Source: Limosilactobacillus mucosae DSM 13345
Lineage (GTDB): Bacteria; Bacillota; Bacilli; Lactobacillales; Lactobacillaceae
Length of the DNA stretch: 64,000 bases
Direction of reading: 5' to 3'
Assembly (NCBI RefSeq): GCF_001436025.1
Contig: NZ_AZEQ01000015.1
Coordinates: forward strand, 1-64,000
Shown here: positions 19,913-28,472 of the stretch, one piece after another
How the letters are laid out: the number at the start of each line of letters is the position of its first letter
Position numbering within the stretch: the first letter of the stretch is position 1
Translations under genes and position numbers: made by a program
Notes under the pieces: generated by a model
The model's input: only the letters and a program-made list of their open reading frames with translations
What the model was told of the DNA's origin: nothing
Databases searched by the model: none

Positions 19913-20704
19913 TTAGTTGTTGCCTTCAACGCTGTTCTTCAGATTTTGCAGATCGTCTGAAGAAACTTCCTTTGGTTCGTCAGCAGCTTCAACGACTGCT
20001 TCGGCTTGCTTGGCATCGTCTTGGCCTTGCTTGCCTTCGATGACAGCATCTGCCATCTTAGCCGTGATCAGACGAACGGCACGAATAGCATCATCGTTGG
20101 ATGGGATGATAACATCAACATCGTCAGGGTCAGTGTTGGTGTCAACCATGGCAACGATTGGAATGTGCAGCTTTTGAGCTTCCTTAACAGCGATTTGTTC
20201 CTTGTGTGGGTCCACAATGTACAAAACGTCTGGGATGCGTGGCATGTCTTCAATACCGCCCAGGAAACGTTCCAGCTTTTCGCGTTGCTTAGTCAGCACG
20301 GAAACTTCCTTCTTTGGCAGTACGTCGAACGTACCGTCTTCGCTCATCTTCTTCAATTCCTTCAGGCGAGCAATCCGAGATTGGATCGTCTTCCAGTTGG
20401 TCAGGGTACCACCCAGCCAACGGTGGTTGACGTAGTATTGACCTGCACGCACAGCTTCTTCTTCAACAGAGTCTTGTGCTTGCTTCTTAGTACCAACGAA
20501 CAGAACAACGCCGCCCTTAGCAGCAACGTCCTTCATGTAGTCGTAGGCAGTGTCGATCATCTTGACCGTCTTTTGCAGATCGATAATGTAGATGCCGTTG
20601 CGTTCCGTAAAGATGAATGGCTTCATCTTAGGGTTCCAGCGACGAGTTTGGTGACCAAAGTGGACACCGGCTTCAAGCAATTGCTTCATGCTAACAACAG
20701 ACAT
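19913..20704 (-). CDS. rpsB: 30S ribosomal protein S2
   Basis: 263 residues. Conserved N-terminus [27 protein letters not shown], central [10 protein letters not shown], and the nucleotide-fold segment [23 protein letters not shown]. The acidic C-terminal extension (after about 225) is common in lactobacilli. TTGGAGG precedes the ATG. Transcribed from its own promoter with a structured leader. Confidence 0.98.
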   Translation of the reverse strand: MSVVSMKQLLEAGVHFGHQTRRWNPKMKPFIFTERNGIYIIDLQKTVKMIDTAYDYMKDVAAKGGVVLFVGTKKQAQDSVEEEAVRAGQYYVNHRWLGGTLTNWKTIQSRIARLKELKKMSEDGTFDVLPKKEVSVLTKQREKLERFLGGIEDMPRIPDVLYIVDPHKEQIAVKEAQKLHIPIVAMVDTNTDPDDVDVIIPSNDDAIRAVRLITAKMADAVIEGKQGQDDAKQAEAVVEAADEPKEVSSDDLQNLKNSVEGNN

Positions 20705-20746
20705 GAATCATACCTCCAAATAGTTTTTTCCTCCCTGTCGTTCATC

Positions 20747-20779
20747 TGTCAGGGGCACCAATTGGCACTTCCTCTGACA
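20747..20779 (-). promoter_or_regulatory. Hairpin in the rpsB 5' leader (candidate S2 autoregulatory element)
   Basis: The roughly 110-nt leader contains a hairpin with outer arms TGTCAG/CTGACA (20747-20752 and 20774-20779) enclosing a GTGCCAATTGGTGC palindrome. r-protein leaders often bind their own product. The role here is inferred from position and structure only. Confidence 0.4.
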
Positions 20780-20818
20780 TCCCGCCAGGTGTGAATTGGG
20801 CATTTAGCACCGACTGAT

Positions 20819-20847
20819 AGTATACAAAAAAAGGCTTGCCACCGCAA
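20819..20847 (-). promoter_or_regulatory. rpsB promoter
   Basis: -35 TTGCGG (20842-20847), 17-nt spacer, -10 TATACT (20819-20824). The -35 box lies inside the upstream gene's terminator stem. Confidence 0.7.
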
Positions 20848-20856
20848 GCCTTTTTT
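20826..20856 (-). terminator. Terminator of the D-2-hydroxyacid dehydrogenase gene
   Basis: GGCTTGC/GCAAGCC stem flanked by A and T runs, with seven T on the minus strand. It overlaps the rpsB promoter. Confidence 0.9.
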
Positions 20857-20871
20857 CTTCAATTATTTGAA

Positions 20872-21870
20872 TTAGTCAAACTTAACCAGCTTATCAGAGG
20901 TCCCGGTTTCAATCAGGTCCTTGTTGGCTGACAGACTGAATTTAACCATGTTCTGAACGGCAATGTTGGTGTAGAAAGCCGTGTGTGGCGAAATCAGAAC
21001 GTTTTCACGCGAATTGAGATTCCAGAATTCTGGATAGGTCATGTTCTTGCCCACCATATTGTGGTTAAAGACTTTGGTTTCGTCTTCCAAAACATCCAAT
21101 GCTGCCCCGGCAACCTTGCCAGAATCAAGCGCATCGATCAAGGCCTGCTCGTCAATCAGTGGACCACGCGATGCATTGACGATAAAGACGCCATCGCGCA
21201 TCTTATCGAAGGCTGCTTTGTTCAGCATGTGCTCGGTTGATGGGAACAGCGGAATATGCAGCGTAACTACCGTTGCCTTGGCATAGAGCTCATCTAAAGT
21301 GTCAACGTAGAGACCTTCTTTTTCCAGTTCAGGATTGTGATAAACGTCATAGGCGATTACTTTGGCGCCAAAGCCCTTGTAGATATCGATTGCAACGCGG
21401 CCAATGTGACCAGTCCCGATAACGCCGACCGTCTGCTGGTTCAGTTCTTGAGAAATCTGTGGGGCCCAGCGGAAGTCGCCACGTTCAAACTTGTGGAAGT
21501 ATTCCTTAGTCCGCCGCAGCAGGTTCATCAATTGCGTAACGGAAAATTCCGCGATGGCTGCTGGTGAATATACCGGTACGTTGGTAACCTTAAACCCATA
21601 CTTCTTAACCGTAGCCGGGTTCATGTTGTCAACCCCAACGTTGCGCAGTGAGACATTGTGAATGCCATAGGAGTCCAGCTTTTCAAAAACCGTGTCCGTG
21701 TATGGCTTTTGCTGATAGACAACAACGCCATCAAAGCCCTTGGCCATTGCGACCGTTTCATCATCCAACAGCTGGTCGGTGATTTCAACGTCAACTTCTG
21801 GATTTTCTTGTTCCCATTCCTTAACGAAAGGTTTTTCATCTTCACGAATACCGTAAGCTAAAATCTTCAT
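20872..21870 (-). CDS. D-2-hydroxyacid dehydrogenase, D-lactate dehydrogenase type (copy 1)
   Basis: 332 residues. NAD-dependent reduction of pyruvate or another 2-ketoacid to the D-hydroxyacid. Rossmann motif VGVIGTGHIGRVA near 150. Catalytic Arg in NASRGPLID, Glu in DVLEDET, and His in SPHTAFYT are all present. Substrate-side RNVGVDN matches D-LDHs. The ATG at 21870 has GGAGG at 10 nt. An in-frame ATG at 21879 lies 1 nt from the SD and is unlikely. A close paralog of equal length follows at 22080-23078. Which of the two is the main fermentative D-LDH cannot be told. Confidence 0.9.
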   Translation of the reverse strand: MKILAYGIREDEKPFVKEWEQENPEVDVEITDQLLDDETVAMAKGFDGVVVYQQKPYTDTVFEKLDSYGIHNVSLRNVGVDNMNPATVKKYGFKVTNVPVYSPAAIAEFSVTQLMNLLRRTKEYFHKFERGDFRWAPQISQELNQQTVGVIGTGHIGRVAIDIYKGFGAKVIAYDVYHNPELEKEGLYVDTLDELYAKATVVTLHIPLFPSTEHMLNKAAFDKMRDGVFIVNASRGPLIDEQALIDALDSGKVAGAALDVLEDETKVFNHNMVGKNMTYPEFWNLNSRENVLISPHTAFYTNIAVQNMVKFSLSANKDLIETGTSDKLVKFD

Positions 21871-21916
21871 TGATTTCATACCTCCGATTGGCTTAGTTAT
21901 TTTTCATCGTGTCTCT

Positions 21917-21946
21917 AGTATACCCCAAAAGCTCACAAGTAAACAA
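21917..21946 (-). promoter_or_regulatory. Promoter of D-LDH-type copy 1
   Basis: -10 TATACT (21917-21922), 18-nt spacer, -35 TTGTTT (21941-21946). Confidence 0.55.
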
Positions 21947-22040
21947 ATTTCCTGATGATCGTTTATGAAAGCCGTATCAATGCGTCCGAAATACCAAGAA
22001 AACGCTTCTAGATACCCGATTAAAGCCGAATTGATTGCTC

Positions 22041-22073
22041 AAAAAAACACGATGTCGCTAAAACACCGTGTTT
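22041..22073 (-). terminator. Terminator of D-LDH-type copy 2
   Basis: AAACACG/CGTGTTT arms (22045-22051 and 22067-22073) with seven T on the minus strand. Confidence 0.75.
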
Positions 22074-22079
22074 CGTTTG

Positions 22080-23078
22080 TTATGCCAGACTGACCATTTT
22101 ATCGCTGGCCCCCGTTAAAATCAGCTCCCGGTTGGCATCCAGGCTCTGCTCAACCATATTGCGCACGGCTTCATCGGTATAAAAAGCAGTGTGAGGCGTA
22201 ATCAAAACGTTCTCGCGCTGATTCAAATCGTCAAATGCCGGATAGTTGGACGGCTGATTGGCCATATCCTTGTTAAAGATCTTGGTCTCATCTTCCAAGA
22301 CATCCAAAGCCGCGCCGCCAACCTGACCACTGTCTAGCGCCGCAATCAAGTCCTGCTCATCAATCAAGGAACCCCGCGACATGTTTACGATCAAGACGCC
22401 TTTTTGCATCTTGGCAAAAGCATCCCGATTGAGCATGTGGTAGGTTGACTTAACGGCTGGCACGTGCAAAGAGATCACCGTCGACTCTTTATACAGCTCA
22501 TCTAAAGAATCAGTAAACACGCCAGCCTTAACCAGATCTGGCTTGGGACGGTGATTGTAGACCATCACGCGGGCACCAAAGCCGCGGCAGATATGCGCCA
22601 TTACCCGGCCAATGTGACCAGCCCCGACAATGCCGACCGTCTGTTGATTAAGCTCTTTAGAAATATTGGGAGCCCAGCGATAGTCGCGCTTGGCAAACTT
22701 AGCCTGGTACTCCTTGGTCCGCCGCAAAAGATTCAACAGCTGCGTGACGCCAAATTCAGCAATCGCAGCTGGCGAGTAGACCGGCACGTTGGTAATCTTA
22801 AAACTGTATTTAACAGCAGCCTCAACGTCAACGTTATCAATACCGACATTGCGCAATGAAAGGTTGTGAATGTTCATTTCATGCAGCCTTTTTAAAAGAT
22901 CAGCCGAGTAGCTTTTCTGCTGGTAGGCAACCACGCCATCGCAGCCCCTGGCCAGTTCAGCCGACTCAACGTCCAGCAGCTTGCCGGTACAGACCAGTTC
23001 CACATCTGGATTGGCCCATTGCCAGTTTTCGACATAAGGGCGTTCGTCTTCACGAATCCCGTACGCAATAATCTTCAT
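22080..23078 (-). CDS. D-2-hydroxyacid dehydrogenase, D-lactate dehydrogenase type (copy 2)
   Basis: 332 residues, clearly homologous to copy 1 throughout (shared RNVGVDN/RNVGIDN, VPVYSPAAIAEF, LNQQTVG, DVLEDETK, PHTAFYT). The Rossmann motif is VGIVGAGHIGRVM, and the catalytic Arg/Glu/His triad is retained. GGAGG lies 10 nt before the ATG. Each copy has its own promoter and terminator, so they are adjacent but independently controlled. Divergence is moderate, so this is an old duplication, probably with a different 2-ketoacid preference or expression pattern. Confidence 0.9.
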   Translation of the reverse strand: MKIIAYGIREDERPYVENWQWANPDVELVCTGKLLDVESAELARGCDGVVAYQQKSYSADLLKRLHEMNIHNLSLRNVGIDNVDVEAAVKYSFKITNVPVYSPAAIAEFGVTQLLNLLRRTKEYQAKFAKRDYRWAPNISKELNQQTVGIVGAGHIGRVMAHICRGFGARVMVYNHRPKPDLVKAGVFTDSLDELYKESTVISLHVPAVKSTYHMLNRDAFAKMQKGVLIVNMSRGSLIDEQDLIAALDSGQVGGAALDVLEDETKIFNKDMANQPSNYPAFDDLNQRENVLITPHTAFYTDEAVRNMVEQSLDANRELILTGASDKMVSLA

Positions 23079-23126
23079 ATCTCAAATTCCTCCACTACAT
23101 AAACAAATCTTTATCTCCAAAAACCG

Positions 23127-23155
23127 ATTATACAGACAGATTTGCTTGAATGGAA
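23127..23155 (-). promoter_or_regulatory. Promoter of D-LDH-type copy 2
   Basis: Consensus -10 TATAAT (23127-23132), 17-nt spacer, weak -35 TTCCAT (23150-23155). Confidence 0.5.
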
Positions 23156-23165
23156 GAATCTTTAA

Positions 23166-23447
23166 TTAAATTTTAATATTATGAGCACGCAGATATGCGA
23201 TTTTCTTAGCGCGCGACTGATGTTTAAAATGCCATTCCGCACTCAGCGCATCATGCTGATTGTCAAACTCCTCATAGTACAAAAGCTTGAGCGGGTGACG
23301 CTTCTTGGGCCTGGTATACTTGGCTCCCTTGCCAGACTGGTGCATCGCAAACCGGCGCCAGACATCCGTGGAGTAGCCGCCATAAAGCGTGTGATCCGCG
23401 CAATAGAGAACGTAAAAATAATAATGCTGCTCAGACATTTGAGCCAT
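23166..23447 (-). CDS. GIY-YIG nuclease-superfamily protein (YazA/UPF0213 type)
   Basis: About 93 residues from the ATG at 23447. The core [18 protein letters not shown] is the GIY-YIG pattern of the small UPF0213 family, with the later R ([19 protein letters not shown]) and E (SAEWHFKHQ). Family members are stand-alone domains of uncertain function, possibly DNA repair related. The frame is open to 23489, but the upstream part lies inside the methyltransferase gene. A 17-nt overlap with that gene matches the YabB-YazA pairing of B. subtilis. Confidence 0.88.
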   Translation of the reverse strand: MAQMSEQHYYFYVLYCADHTLYGGYSTDVWRRFAMHQSGKGAKYTRPKKRHPLKLLYYEEFDNQHDALSAEWHFKHQSRAKKIAYLRAHNIKI

Positions 23448-24189
23448 TAAGCATCGCCTGCACTTCCGGACCATACTCACCATCTTCACCCGCTACGATC
23501 AACGGCGGCATAATCCGCGTCCCATTCGGCTTGCCGTCTTTAATTGCCTCGATCAGCACCATATTGGCTTCCATGCCCGGTTTGGGATAGACGAACTTGA
23601 TCCGCTTGGGCGCCAATCGATGAGCCGTCATTGTCGCTAAGATTTCCGGTAGGCGGTCCGGTCGATGAACCAGATAGCCGCGTCCATTCATTTTCAAAAG
23701 GCCGCTCATCCGATCACAGACCATTGCCAGATCAATCGTCAATTCATGACGGGCAATGGCTAGATAGCGATTAGGATTTTTTTGACTGGCCGGCGCGTTC
23801 TTAAAATAAGGCGGATTGCACACCACCACATCGGCCCGATCCTTGGCTACGTATTGGTAGACGTTGGCAACATCATCATTGATCACCTCATAGCGGGACG
23901 TCAGATCATTTAAGACCACTGATCGCTGAGCCATGTCAGCTAGCCGTTCCTGCAGCTCGATCTCATAAAAATGGCCCCCCAGCTTATGATGCAAAAACAG
24001 ACCAATTGCGCCATTGCCGGCACACAGATCCACGATTTTGATTTGCTGACGCTGATTGGGACGCACAAAATCTGCCAACAATACGGCATCCAGCGAAAAA
24101 GCAAAGACCTCGCTGGATTGAATGATTTGTACCCCTTGCGCACTGAGCTGATCAATACGCTCATTTGGCTTTAGCTGAACGGTTGTCAT
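23431..24189 (-). CDS. tRNA1(Val) adenine-N6-methyltransferase-like protein (YabB/TrmN6 family)
   Basis: About 252 residues, SAM-dependent class I methyltransferase. Motif I is [14 protein letters not shown] near 55, and the N6-adenine catalytic NPPY motif is CNPPYF near 125. The preferred ATG at 24189 has GAGGG 5 nt upstream. A GTG 12 nt earlier is in frame but lacks an SD. The RNA target is inferred from family, not shown. Cotranscribed with the GIY-YIG gene, divergent from plsC. Confidence 0.88.
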   Translation of the reverse strand: MTTVQLKPNERIDQLSAQGVQIIQSSEVFAFSLDAVLLADFVRPNQRQQIKIVDLCAGNGAIGLFLHHKLGGHFYEIELQERLADMAQRSVVLNDLTSRYEVINDDVANVYQYVAKDRADVVVCNPPYFKNAPASQKNPNRYLAIARHELTIDLAMVCDRMSGLLKMNGRGYLVHRPDRLPEILATMTAHRLAPKRIKFVYPKPGMEANMVLIEAIKDGKPNGTRIMPPLIVAGEDGEYGPEVQAMLNGSNV

Positions 24190-24268
24190 ATTTTCCCTCA
24201 CTTGATTGCTGTTATTTGATTTAACATGTTTTCGAATTATGCTATGCGTTTGTTTGCTTGCATGTTTG

Positions 24269-24286
24269 AGTATGGTTCGTCATACT
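24269..24286. promoter_or_regulatory. Inverted repeat in the plsC/methyltransferase divergent region
   Basis: AGTATG-N6-CATACT is a perfect 6-6-6 palindrome placed in the probable promoter zone of plsC. It may be an operator, or a chance overlap of -10 sequences. Confidence 0.3.
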
Positions 24287-24325
24287 AAATATATAAAATC
24301 ACTTTAAAAATTGGGAGTTGTTTAA

Positions 24326-24964
24326 ATGCTCTATGATTTCTTGGTTCATCTGGTCAATCCGCTTTTGACGCTGTTCAATGGCCGCCCCCAGATTGAACAT
24401 AAAGATCGCCTTCCTGAGGGCAACTATATTATCGTCGCACCGCATCGTACCTGGATGGACCCGGTTTTATTGGCGCTGGCCGTTTATCCTAAAAAATTTA
24501 CGTTCATGGCCAAAGAAGAGTTGTTTAAAGGGCGCTTTGCCAACTGGTTTCTGCGCAAGCTGGGCGCCTTTCCAGTCAACCGCAAGAACCCCGGCCCCTC
24601 TGCCATCAAAACCCCGGTCAGGCTGCTGAAAAACAGTGATCGCTCAACCATCATCTTCCCGACCGGCTCGCGCTATTCCAGCAAGATCAAAGGTGGCGCG
24701 CTGATCATCGCCAAAATGGCCAACGTGCCGCTGGTGCCTGCCGTCTACCAGGGACCATTGAAGCTAAGCGGCATCTTTAAACGGCAAAAGCGCAAGATCA
24801 GTTTTGGCGAACCGATCTATATTGACCGTAAAATGCGGCTGACCGATGAGAATCAGCAGGAATTGGAACGACAGATGCAGACGGCGTTTGATCAGCTGGA
24901 TAACGAGCTTGATCCCAATTACCACTACTATATGCCAGAAAAGCCCAAAAACGATGACTTTTAA
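24326..24964 (+). CDS. plsC: 1-acyl-sn-glycerol-3-phosphate acyltransferase
   Basis: 212 residues. Converts lysophosphatidate to phosphatidate, the substrate of CdsA. The HX4D motif is APHRTWMDPV near residue 36, and the glycerolipid-binding block FPTGSRYSS lies near 111. The usual EGT(R/S) is GSR here, a known variation. GGGAG precedes the ATG at 8 nt. It stands alone between a divergent operon and a convergent terminator. Confidence 0.92.
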   Translation: MLYDFLVHLVNPLLTLFNGRPQIEHKDRLPEGNYIIVAPHRTWMDPVLLALAVYPKKFTFMAKEELFKGRFANWFLRKLGAFPVNRKNPGPSAIKTPVRLLKNSDRSTIIFPTGSRYSSKIKGGALIIAKMANVPLVPAVYQGPLKLSGIFKRQKRKISFGEPIYIDRKMRLTDENQQELERQMQTAFDQLDNELDPNYHYYMPEKPKNDDF

Positions 24965-25051
24965 TCAGGCTCATCATTTTTGAATTATAATTTATCCTGG
25001 CAATCGGCTCACCAGAATCTGTTGCCGCCCGTGATAATCTTTATCAATACT

Positions 25052-25092
25052 AATTAAAAAGGATCGATGCAGTGCACCGGTCCTTTTTAATT
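25052..25092. terminator. Bidirectional terminator between plsC and yneF
   Basis: AATTAAAAAGGA... / ...TCCTTTTTAATT arms around an inner hairpin. The T runs serve both converging genes. Confidence 0.85.
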
Positions 25093-25093
25093 G

Positions 25094-25324
25094 CTATTTG
25101 CCTGCCTTGCGCGCTTGAGCCTTCATCGCTTGCATCATTTGGTGCAGTTTGCGATCTGAAGGTTTTTGGCCCATTTGCATCATCATCGTCCGCAGCATAT
25201 CTTCAGAAATCGGCGGATTGTTACGCAGGTAGTTTTCCATGTATTTCCGAGCGCCAAAGAAGCCAACCAAAAGGCCAACCAGCAGCGCCAGGATGATCAA
25301 CATGATACTAAGCCCAGTACTCAT
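25094..25324 (-). CDS. YneF-family small membrane protein (UPF0154)
   Basis: 76 residues: one N-terminal transmembrane helix (about 5-27), then a conserved cytoplasmic part with [31 protein letters not shown], the UPF0154 signature. Function unknown. In B. subtilis yneF sits in the lexA-yneA-yneB-ynzC-tkt-yneF region, and here it neighbours the ynzC and lexA homologs, so the synteny is preserved. Confidence 0.92.
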   Translation of the reverse strand: MSTGLSIMLIILALLVGLLVGFFGARKYMENYLRNNPPISEDMLRTMMMQMGQKPSDRKLHQMMQAMKAQARKAGK

Positions 25325-25414
25325 GGATGTTTCCCCCTTATTTTAGATAACGATACTAATGTTACACGATATCTTCGTCAAATAAAAGGCGCATTCGATG
25401 AATTAATCATTGAA

Positions 25415-25666
25415 TTAGTCGTCGCGCAGCCCTTTTTTGCGTTGAATCTGCCGAACTTTTTCCGGTGTAACCTCTTTGCCATCCTTATCAAAGATCCGCA
25501 TCATCTCAATATTTGAGCGAAAAGCCTCTCGGAAATTCTTGAGATATTGATCGCGCAGCTGTTTGCGTTCAGCTTTTTCGGCCACGGTCAGTCCTTCCGC
25601 TTTGTTTTTGTGTGCCAGCTCATTGATTCGTTTGAGCAGCTTTTCTTGTGCTTGTGAATCAGCCAT
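25415..25666 (-). CDS. YnzC-family protein (DUF896/UPF0291)
   Basis: 83 residues from the ATG at 25666 (AGGGG at 9 nt). The frame is open to 25693, but the upstream residues are not part of the family. The conserved helical-hairpin core is LLKRINELAHKNKAEGLTVAEKAERKQLRDQYL, followed by RIFDKDGKEVTP. Found next to lexA in many Firmicutes. The function is uncertain (SOS-linked in Bacillus). Confidence 0.92.
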   Translation of the reverse strand: MADSQAQEKLLKRINELAHKNKAEGLTVAEKAERKQLRDQYLKNFREAFRSNIEMMRIFDKDGKEVTPEKVRQIQRKKGLRDD

Positions 25667-25763
25667 AATTTTCTTCCCCTCTGCCTTAAACAACGATTTT
25701 TACGTTACTTAGTGTAGCGAACGCCGCATTATTTAGCAAGCAATCCGCGCCGTTAAGTTTCAA

Positions 25764-25803
25764 CGAACGTATGTTTGAAAATATTTGGCAAGTATGATAT
25801 AAT
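25764..25803 (+). promoter_or_regulatory. lexA promoter with SOS (LexA/DinR) box
   Basis: CGAACGTATGTTTG (25764-25777) matches the Gram-positive consensus CGAACRNRYGTTYG at every position. It overlaps the -35 TTGAAA (25775-25780), which is followed by a 17-nt spacer and a perfect -10 TATAAT (25798-25803). LexA should repress its own gene and possibly the divergent ynzC homolog. Confidence 0.93.
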
Positions 25804-25832
25804 TGCTCCAAATCTGAAAATGAGGTGGCAAC

Positions 25833-26459
25833 ATGGTAAAAACAGCAGCCAGCAAGCAAATGGCCGTTCTCAGCTACATTCATCAACAGGTCGCCACTCA
25901 CGGCTATCCGCCAACCGTTCGCGAAATCTGTAAAGCTGTCGGCCTTTCATCTACATCTACCGTTCACGGGCATATCAATCGGCTTATCAAGAAGGGGTAC
26001 CTGCAAAAGGATCCTTCCAAGCCGCGTGCCCTAGAGATTACGCCCGCCGGCATGGACGTCTTGGGAATTGCGCCAAAGCAGGAAAAAATTCCATTGTTAG
26101 GAATCGTTGCTGCCGGTGAGCCGATTCTCGCTGTCGAAGATGCAACCGATTATTTCCCGATCCCGCCTTCGATTCCGGACCATAACGATCTGTTTATGCT
26201 GCAGATTCAAGGTAATTCCATGGTCAACATGGGGATCTTAAACGGCGACAAGGTTATCGTTCGTAAACAGGATACCGCTAAAAATGGCGATATCGTAATT
26301 GCCATGAATGATGACAATGAGGCTACCTGCAAGCGTTTCTTCAAGGAAAACGGTCATTATCGCCTGCAGCCAGAAAACGATACAATGGCCCCAATCATCC
26401 TGGACCGGGTAACCATTTTAGGCAAAGTCGTTGGGCTTTTCCGCGATAGCATCTATTAA
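25833..26459 (+). CDS. lexA: LexA repressor
   Basis: 208 residues. Winged-helix DNA-binding domain (1-70) with [20 protein letters not shown], then the Ala94-Gly95 self-cleavage site (IVAAGEP). The S24 serine/lysine dyad is Ser129 (GNSMVNMG) and Lys167 (TCKRFF). All catalytic positions are intact, so RecA-stimulated autocleavage is expected. Autoregulated through the SOS box upstream. Followed by its own terminator. Confidence 0.98.
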   Translation: MVKTAASKQMAVLSYIHQQVATHGYPPTVREICKAVGLSSTSTVHGHINRLIKKGYLQKDPSKPRALEITPAGMDVLGIAPKQEKIPLLGIVAAGEPILAVEDATDYFPIPPSIPDHNDLFMLQIQGNSMVNMGILNGDKVIVRKQDTAKNGDIVIAMNDDNEATCKRFFKENGHYRLQPENDTMAPIILDRVTILGKVVGLFRDSIY

Positions 26460-26490
26460 AAAAAGAGATGGGAATTTCCATCTCTTTTTA
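26458..26490 (+). terminator. lexA terminator
   Basis: AGAGATGG/CCATCTCT stem with A and T runs on each side (26464-26485), so it may also serve mvaS from the other side. Confidence 0.85.
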
Positions 26491-26529
26491 TTATGGTCTG
26501 ATTATCATCCGCTAGCGAAAAAGTTGTAG

Positions 26530-27696
26530 CTATCGTTGCTTGTCAACGTATTGGCGCTGATGATTCTTTTGACCGGCTAAGACGAAACGAGCCGGATCCG
26601 CACTGATGTCGTACTCAACATCTGCTTTATTCATTCCTAACTGGTCATTGAACTGCTGCTCATAGGCCGCAATCGAAATCAGCTGGCGTTCACTGAGATC
26701 TCCAGCCACGTTGCTCAGCTGTTCTTGATAGCCAGGCTGCAGAATCCCGCTGTAAAACTCGCCTTCCGCACCGGATCCATAGCTAAACAGGCCGATGCGC
26801 TCACCTTGCTTTAGATCAGGGTCATTTTGCAAAAGCGACATCAAGCTTAAATAAAGCGAACCGGTATAGAGATTGCCGACCCGGCGGCTGTAGTTTTGGC
26901 TGGCCAGCAGTGCCTTGCGCAGACGCCAGGCCGTTTGATCATCCCGTTCACCCAAGACAGCTTCCAAAGCTTTTTTGCCCATTTTAGTGAATGGCAGATG
27001 AAAAGCGATTGCCGCAAAATCATCCAGCTTGCGATCCGTTAATTTTTCATAGCGACTCAGCGTATGCTTGAAAAAGTCAATGTAGACGTTGGTCGAATAC
27101 TTGCCATCAACCATGGCTTCAGTAGCATAAAGCGGCCGCCAAAAGTCCATCACGTCTTGCGAATAAGCAACGCTGGTCCGTTCAATTGCCAGGATCCTCG
27201 GTGCAGCCGTAATCAGCATGGCAACGGCCCCTGCTCCCTGCGTAACCTCGCCAGCCGTCTTTAAGCCATAACGCGCCACGTCAGCTGCAATTACCAAAAC
27301 CGCCTTTTCTGGCTCAAGTGCCACCTGTCCTCTGGCAAACTGAATCGCAGCCGTTGCTGAATAACAGGCTTCCTTAACTTCAACGGTCCGTACATAGTCA
27401 TCCAGATTCAGCAGCCGCTTAACATAGATTGCGCTGGCTTTGGAGTTGTCGATTCCTGATTCGGTAGCAACGATCACCGTGGCAATGCGCTCTCGATCAC
27501 GTTCATTCAGCATTTTGTCGGCAGCAGCAACTCCCAGTGTCACGATATCCTGCGTAGGCGGTAAAACTGCCTGCTCGCTTTGACCAATGCCAATTAGATA
27601 TTTATTGGGATCGACACCGCGCACTTTTGCTAATTCTGCCAGGTCAATATATTCTGACGTTGTCGCAAACGCCATCTTATCAATTCCGATCTTCAT
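26530..27696 (-). CDS. mvaS: Hydroxymethylglutaryl-CoA synthase
   Basis: 388 residues. Condenses acetyl-CoA with acetoacetyl-CoA in the mevalonate pathway. The catalytic cysteine is Cys111 (VKEACYSATAAIQFA), with the general-base Glu in ATES near 79 and a His in AFHLPFTKMG. The ATG at 27696 has AGGTG at 7 nt. A GTG two codons earlier is less likely. Cotranscribed with the B3/4 gene. The thiolase for the preceding step is at 40000-41178. Confidence 0.97.
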   Translation of the reverse strand: MKIGIDKMAFATTSEYIDLAELAKVRGVDPNKYLIGIGQSEQAVLPPTQDIVTLGVAAADKMLNERDRERIATVIVATESGIDNSKASAIYVKRLLNLDDYVRTVEVKEACYSATAAIQFARGQVALEPEKAVLVIAADVARYGLKTAGEVTQGAGAVAMLITAAPRILAIERTSVAYSQDVMDFWRPLYATEAMVDGKYSTNVYIDFFKHTLSRYEKLTDRKLDDFAAIAFHLPFTKMGKKALEAVLGERDDQTAWRLRKALLASQNYSRRVGNLYTGSLYLSLMSLLQNDPDLKQGERIGLFSYGSGAEGEFYSGILQPGYQEQLSNVAGDLSERQLISIAAYEQQFNDQLGMNKADVEYDISADPARFVLAGQKNHQRQYVDKQR

Positions 27697-27706
27697 CTGC
27701 ACTCAC

Positions 27707-28423
27707 CTAGTCTACATCGGCAATCGGATTTTCTTTAGTCAAGTAGTGTGGTGCACTCGGCTTTTGACCAAAGTAGTGCTCAATCAGCTTTTGCAGCTCA
27801 TCCATCGCCTCATGCGTCCGCAGAATCTGATCCTCATTAACTGCTTCCATAACGATGACCACGTTTTTAGAATCACTGGTCAGCATCGTGCGTTGAGCAT
27901 CACGCCAGTTTAGACTGCGGCAAACAGCACCCTCATCGTCATAATAGAGAATCTCGCCTTCCCGAGCCGGATCATCCTTGTCGGCACCCACCGGTTGGAA
28001 GCTTTCGCCGCCTTTAGCCTTGCCCAGATGCATGTCACCGGCAATCTTGTCACGGTCTTCAATGCCAACCGGAACGCCATAGCGCAGCGAGATGCTGTTG
28101 TAGACGTCAACCAATGGCTCAATCGGTTCAAAAACGTGTCCTTGGCTGGCTCGTTTCAGCAGTGCCTCAATTGATGCTCGGGCACCCTTACGCTTAGGGA
28201 ACTTGGCATAGGCTTCACGCCACTGTGCAACGACTGGATTATCACGGAAAGTTTCTTCTTTGGTGAACTTGGCTGATTCCGCGGTTGCCTGTTTTAATAA
28301 TTCAGCACGTTCGGCCTTGTTTTCATCCGTATCATGGTTATCAATCCCATCAACGTACATAATTGCAATCTCTGCATCTGGAAAGACTTCCCAAAAACTT
28401 TCATCTACTACAACACGTTTCAT
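27707..28423 (-). CDS. B3/4 domain protein (PheRS beta B3/B4-like)
   Basis: 238 residues. The central region (about 60-215) matches the B3/B4 tRNA-binding/editing fold of phenylalanyl-tRNA synthetase beta, with VYNSISLRYGVPVGIEDRDKI and the later RDAQRTMLTSDSKNVVIVMEAVN. Stand-alone B3/4 proteins are thought to be trans-editing or tRNA-binding factors, and the substrate here is unknown. Placed between a marR gene and mvaS on the same strand with small gaps, so probably one transcript. Confidence 0.85.
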   Translation of the reverse strand: MKRVVVDESFWEVFPDAEIAIMYVDGIDNHDTDENKAERAELLKQATAESAKFTKEETFRDNPVVAQWREAYAKFPKRKGARASIEALLKRASQGHVFEPIEPLVDVYNSISLRYGVPVGIEDRDKIAGDMHLGKAKGGESFQPVGADKDDPAREGEILYYDDEGAVCRSLNWRDAQRTMLTSDSKNVVIVMEAVNEDQILRTHEAMDELQKLIEHYFGQKPSAPHYLTKENPIADVD

Positions 28424-28472
28424 AATAAAACTCCTTTACTCATTTAATGTCTTTATTATCTCTTAAATATCG

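Noticed and set aside
21980-22020. cre site between the two dehydrogenase genes (AAGAAAACGCTTC)
   Set aside because: Only a partial match, and it lies downstream of copy 2's terminator side rather than over a promoter.
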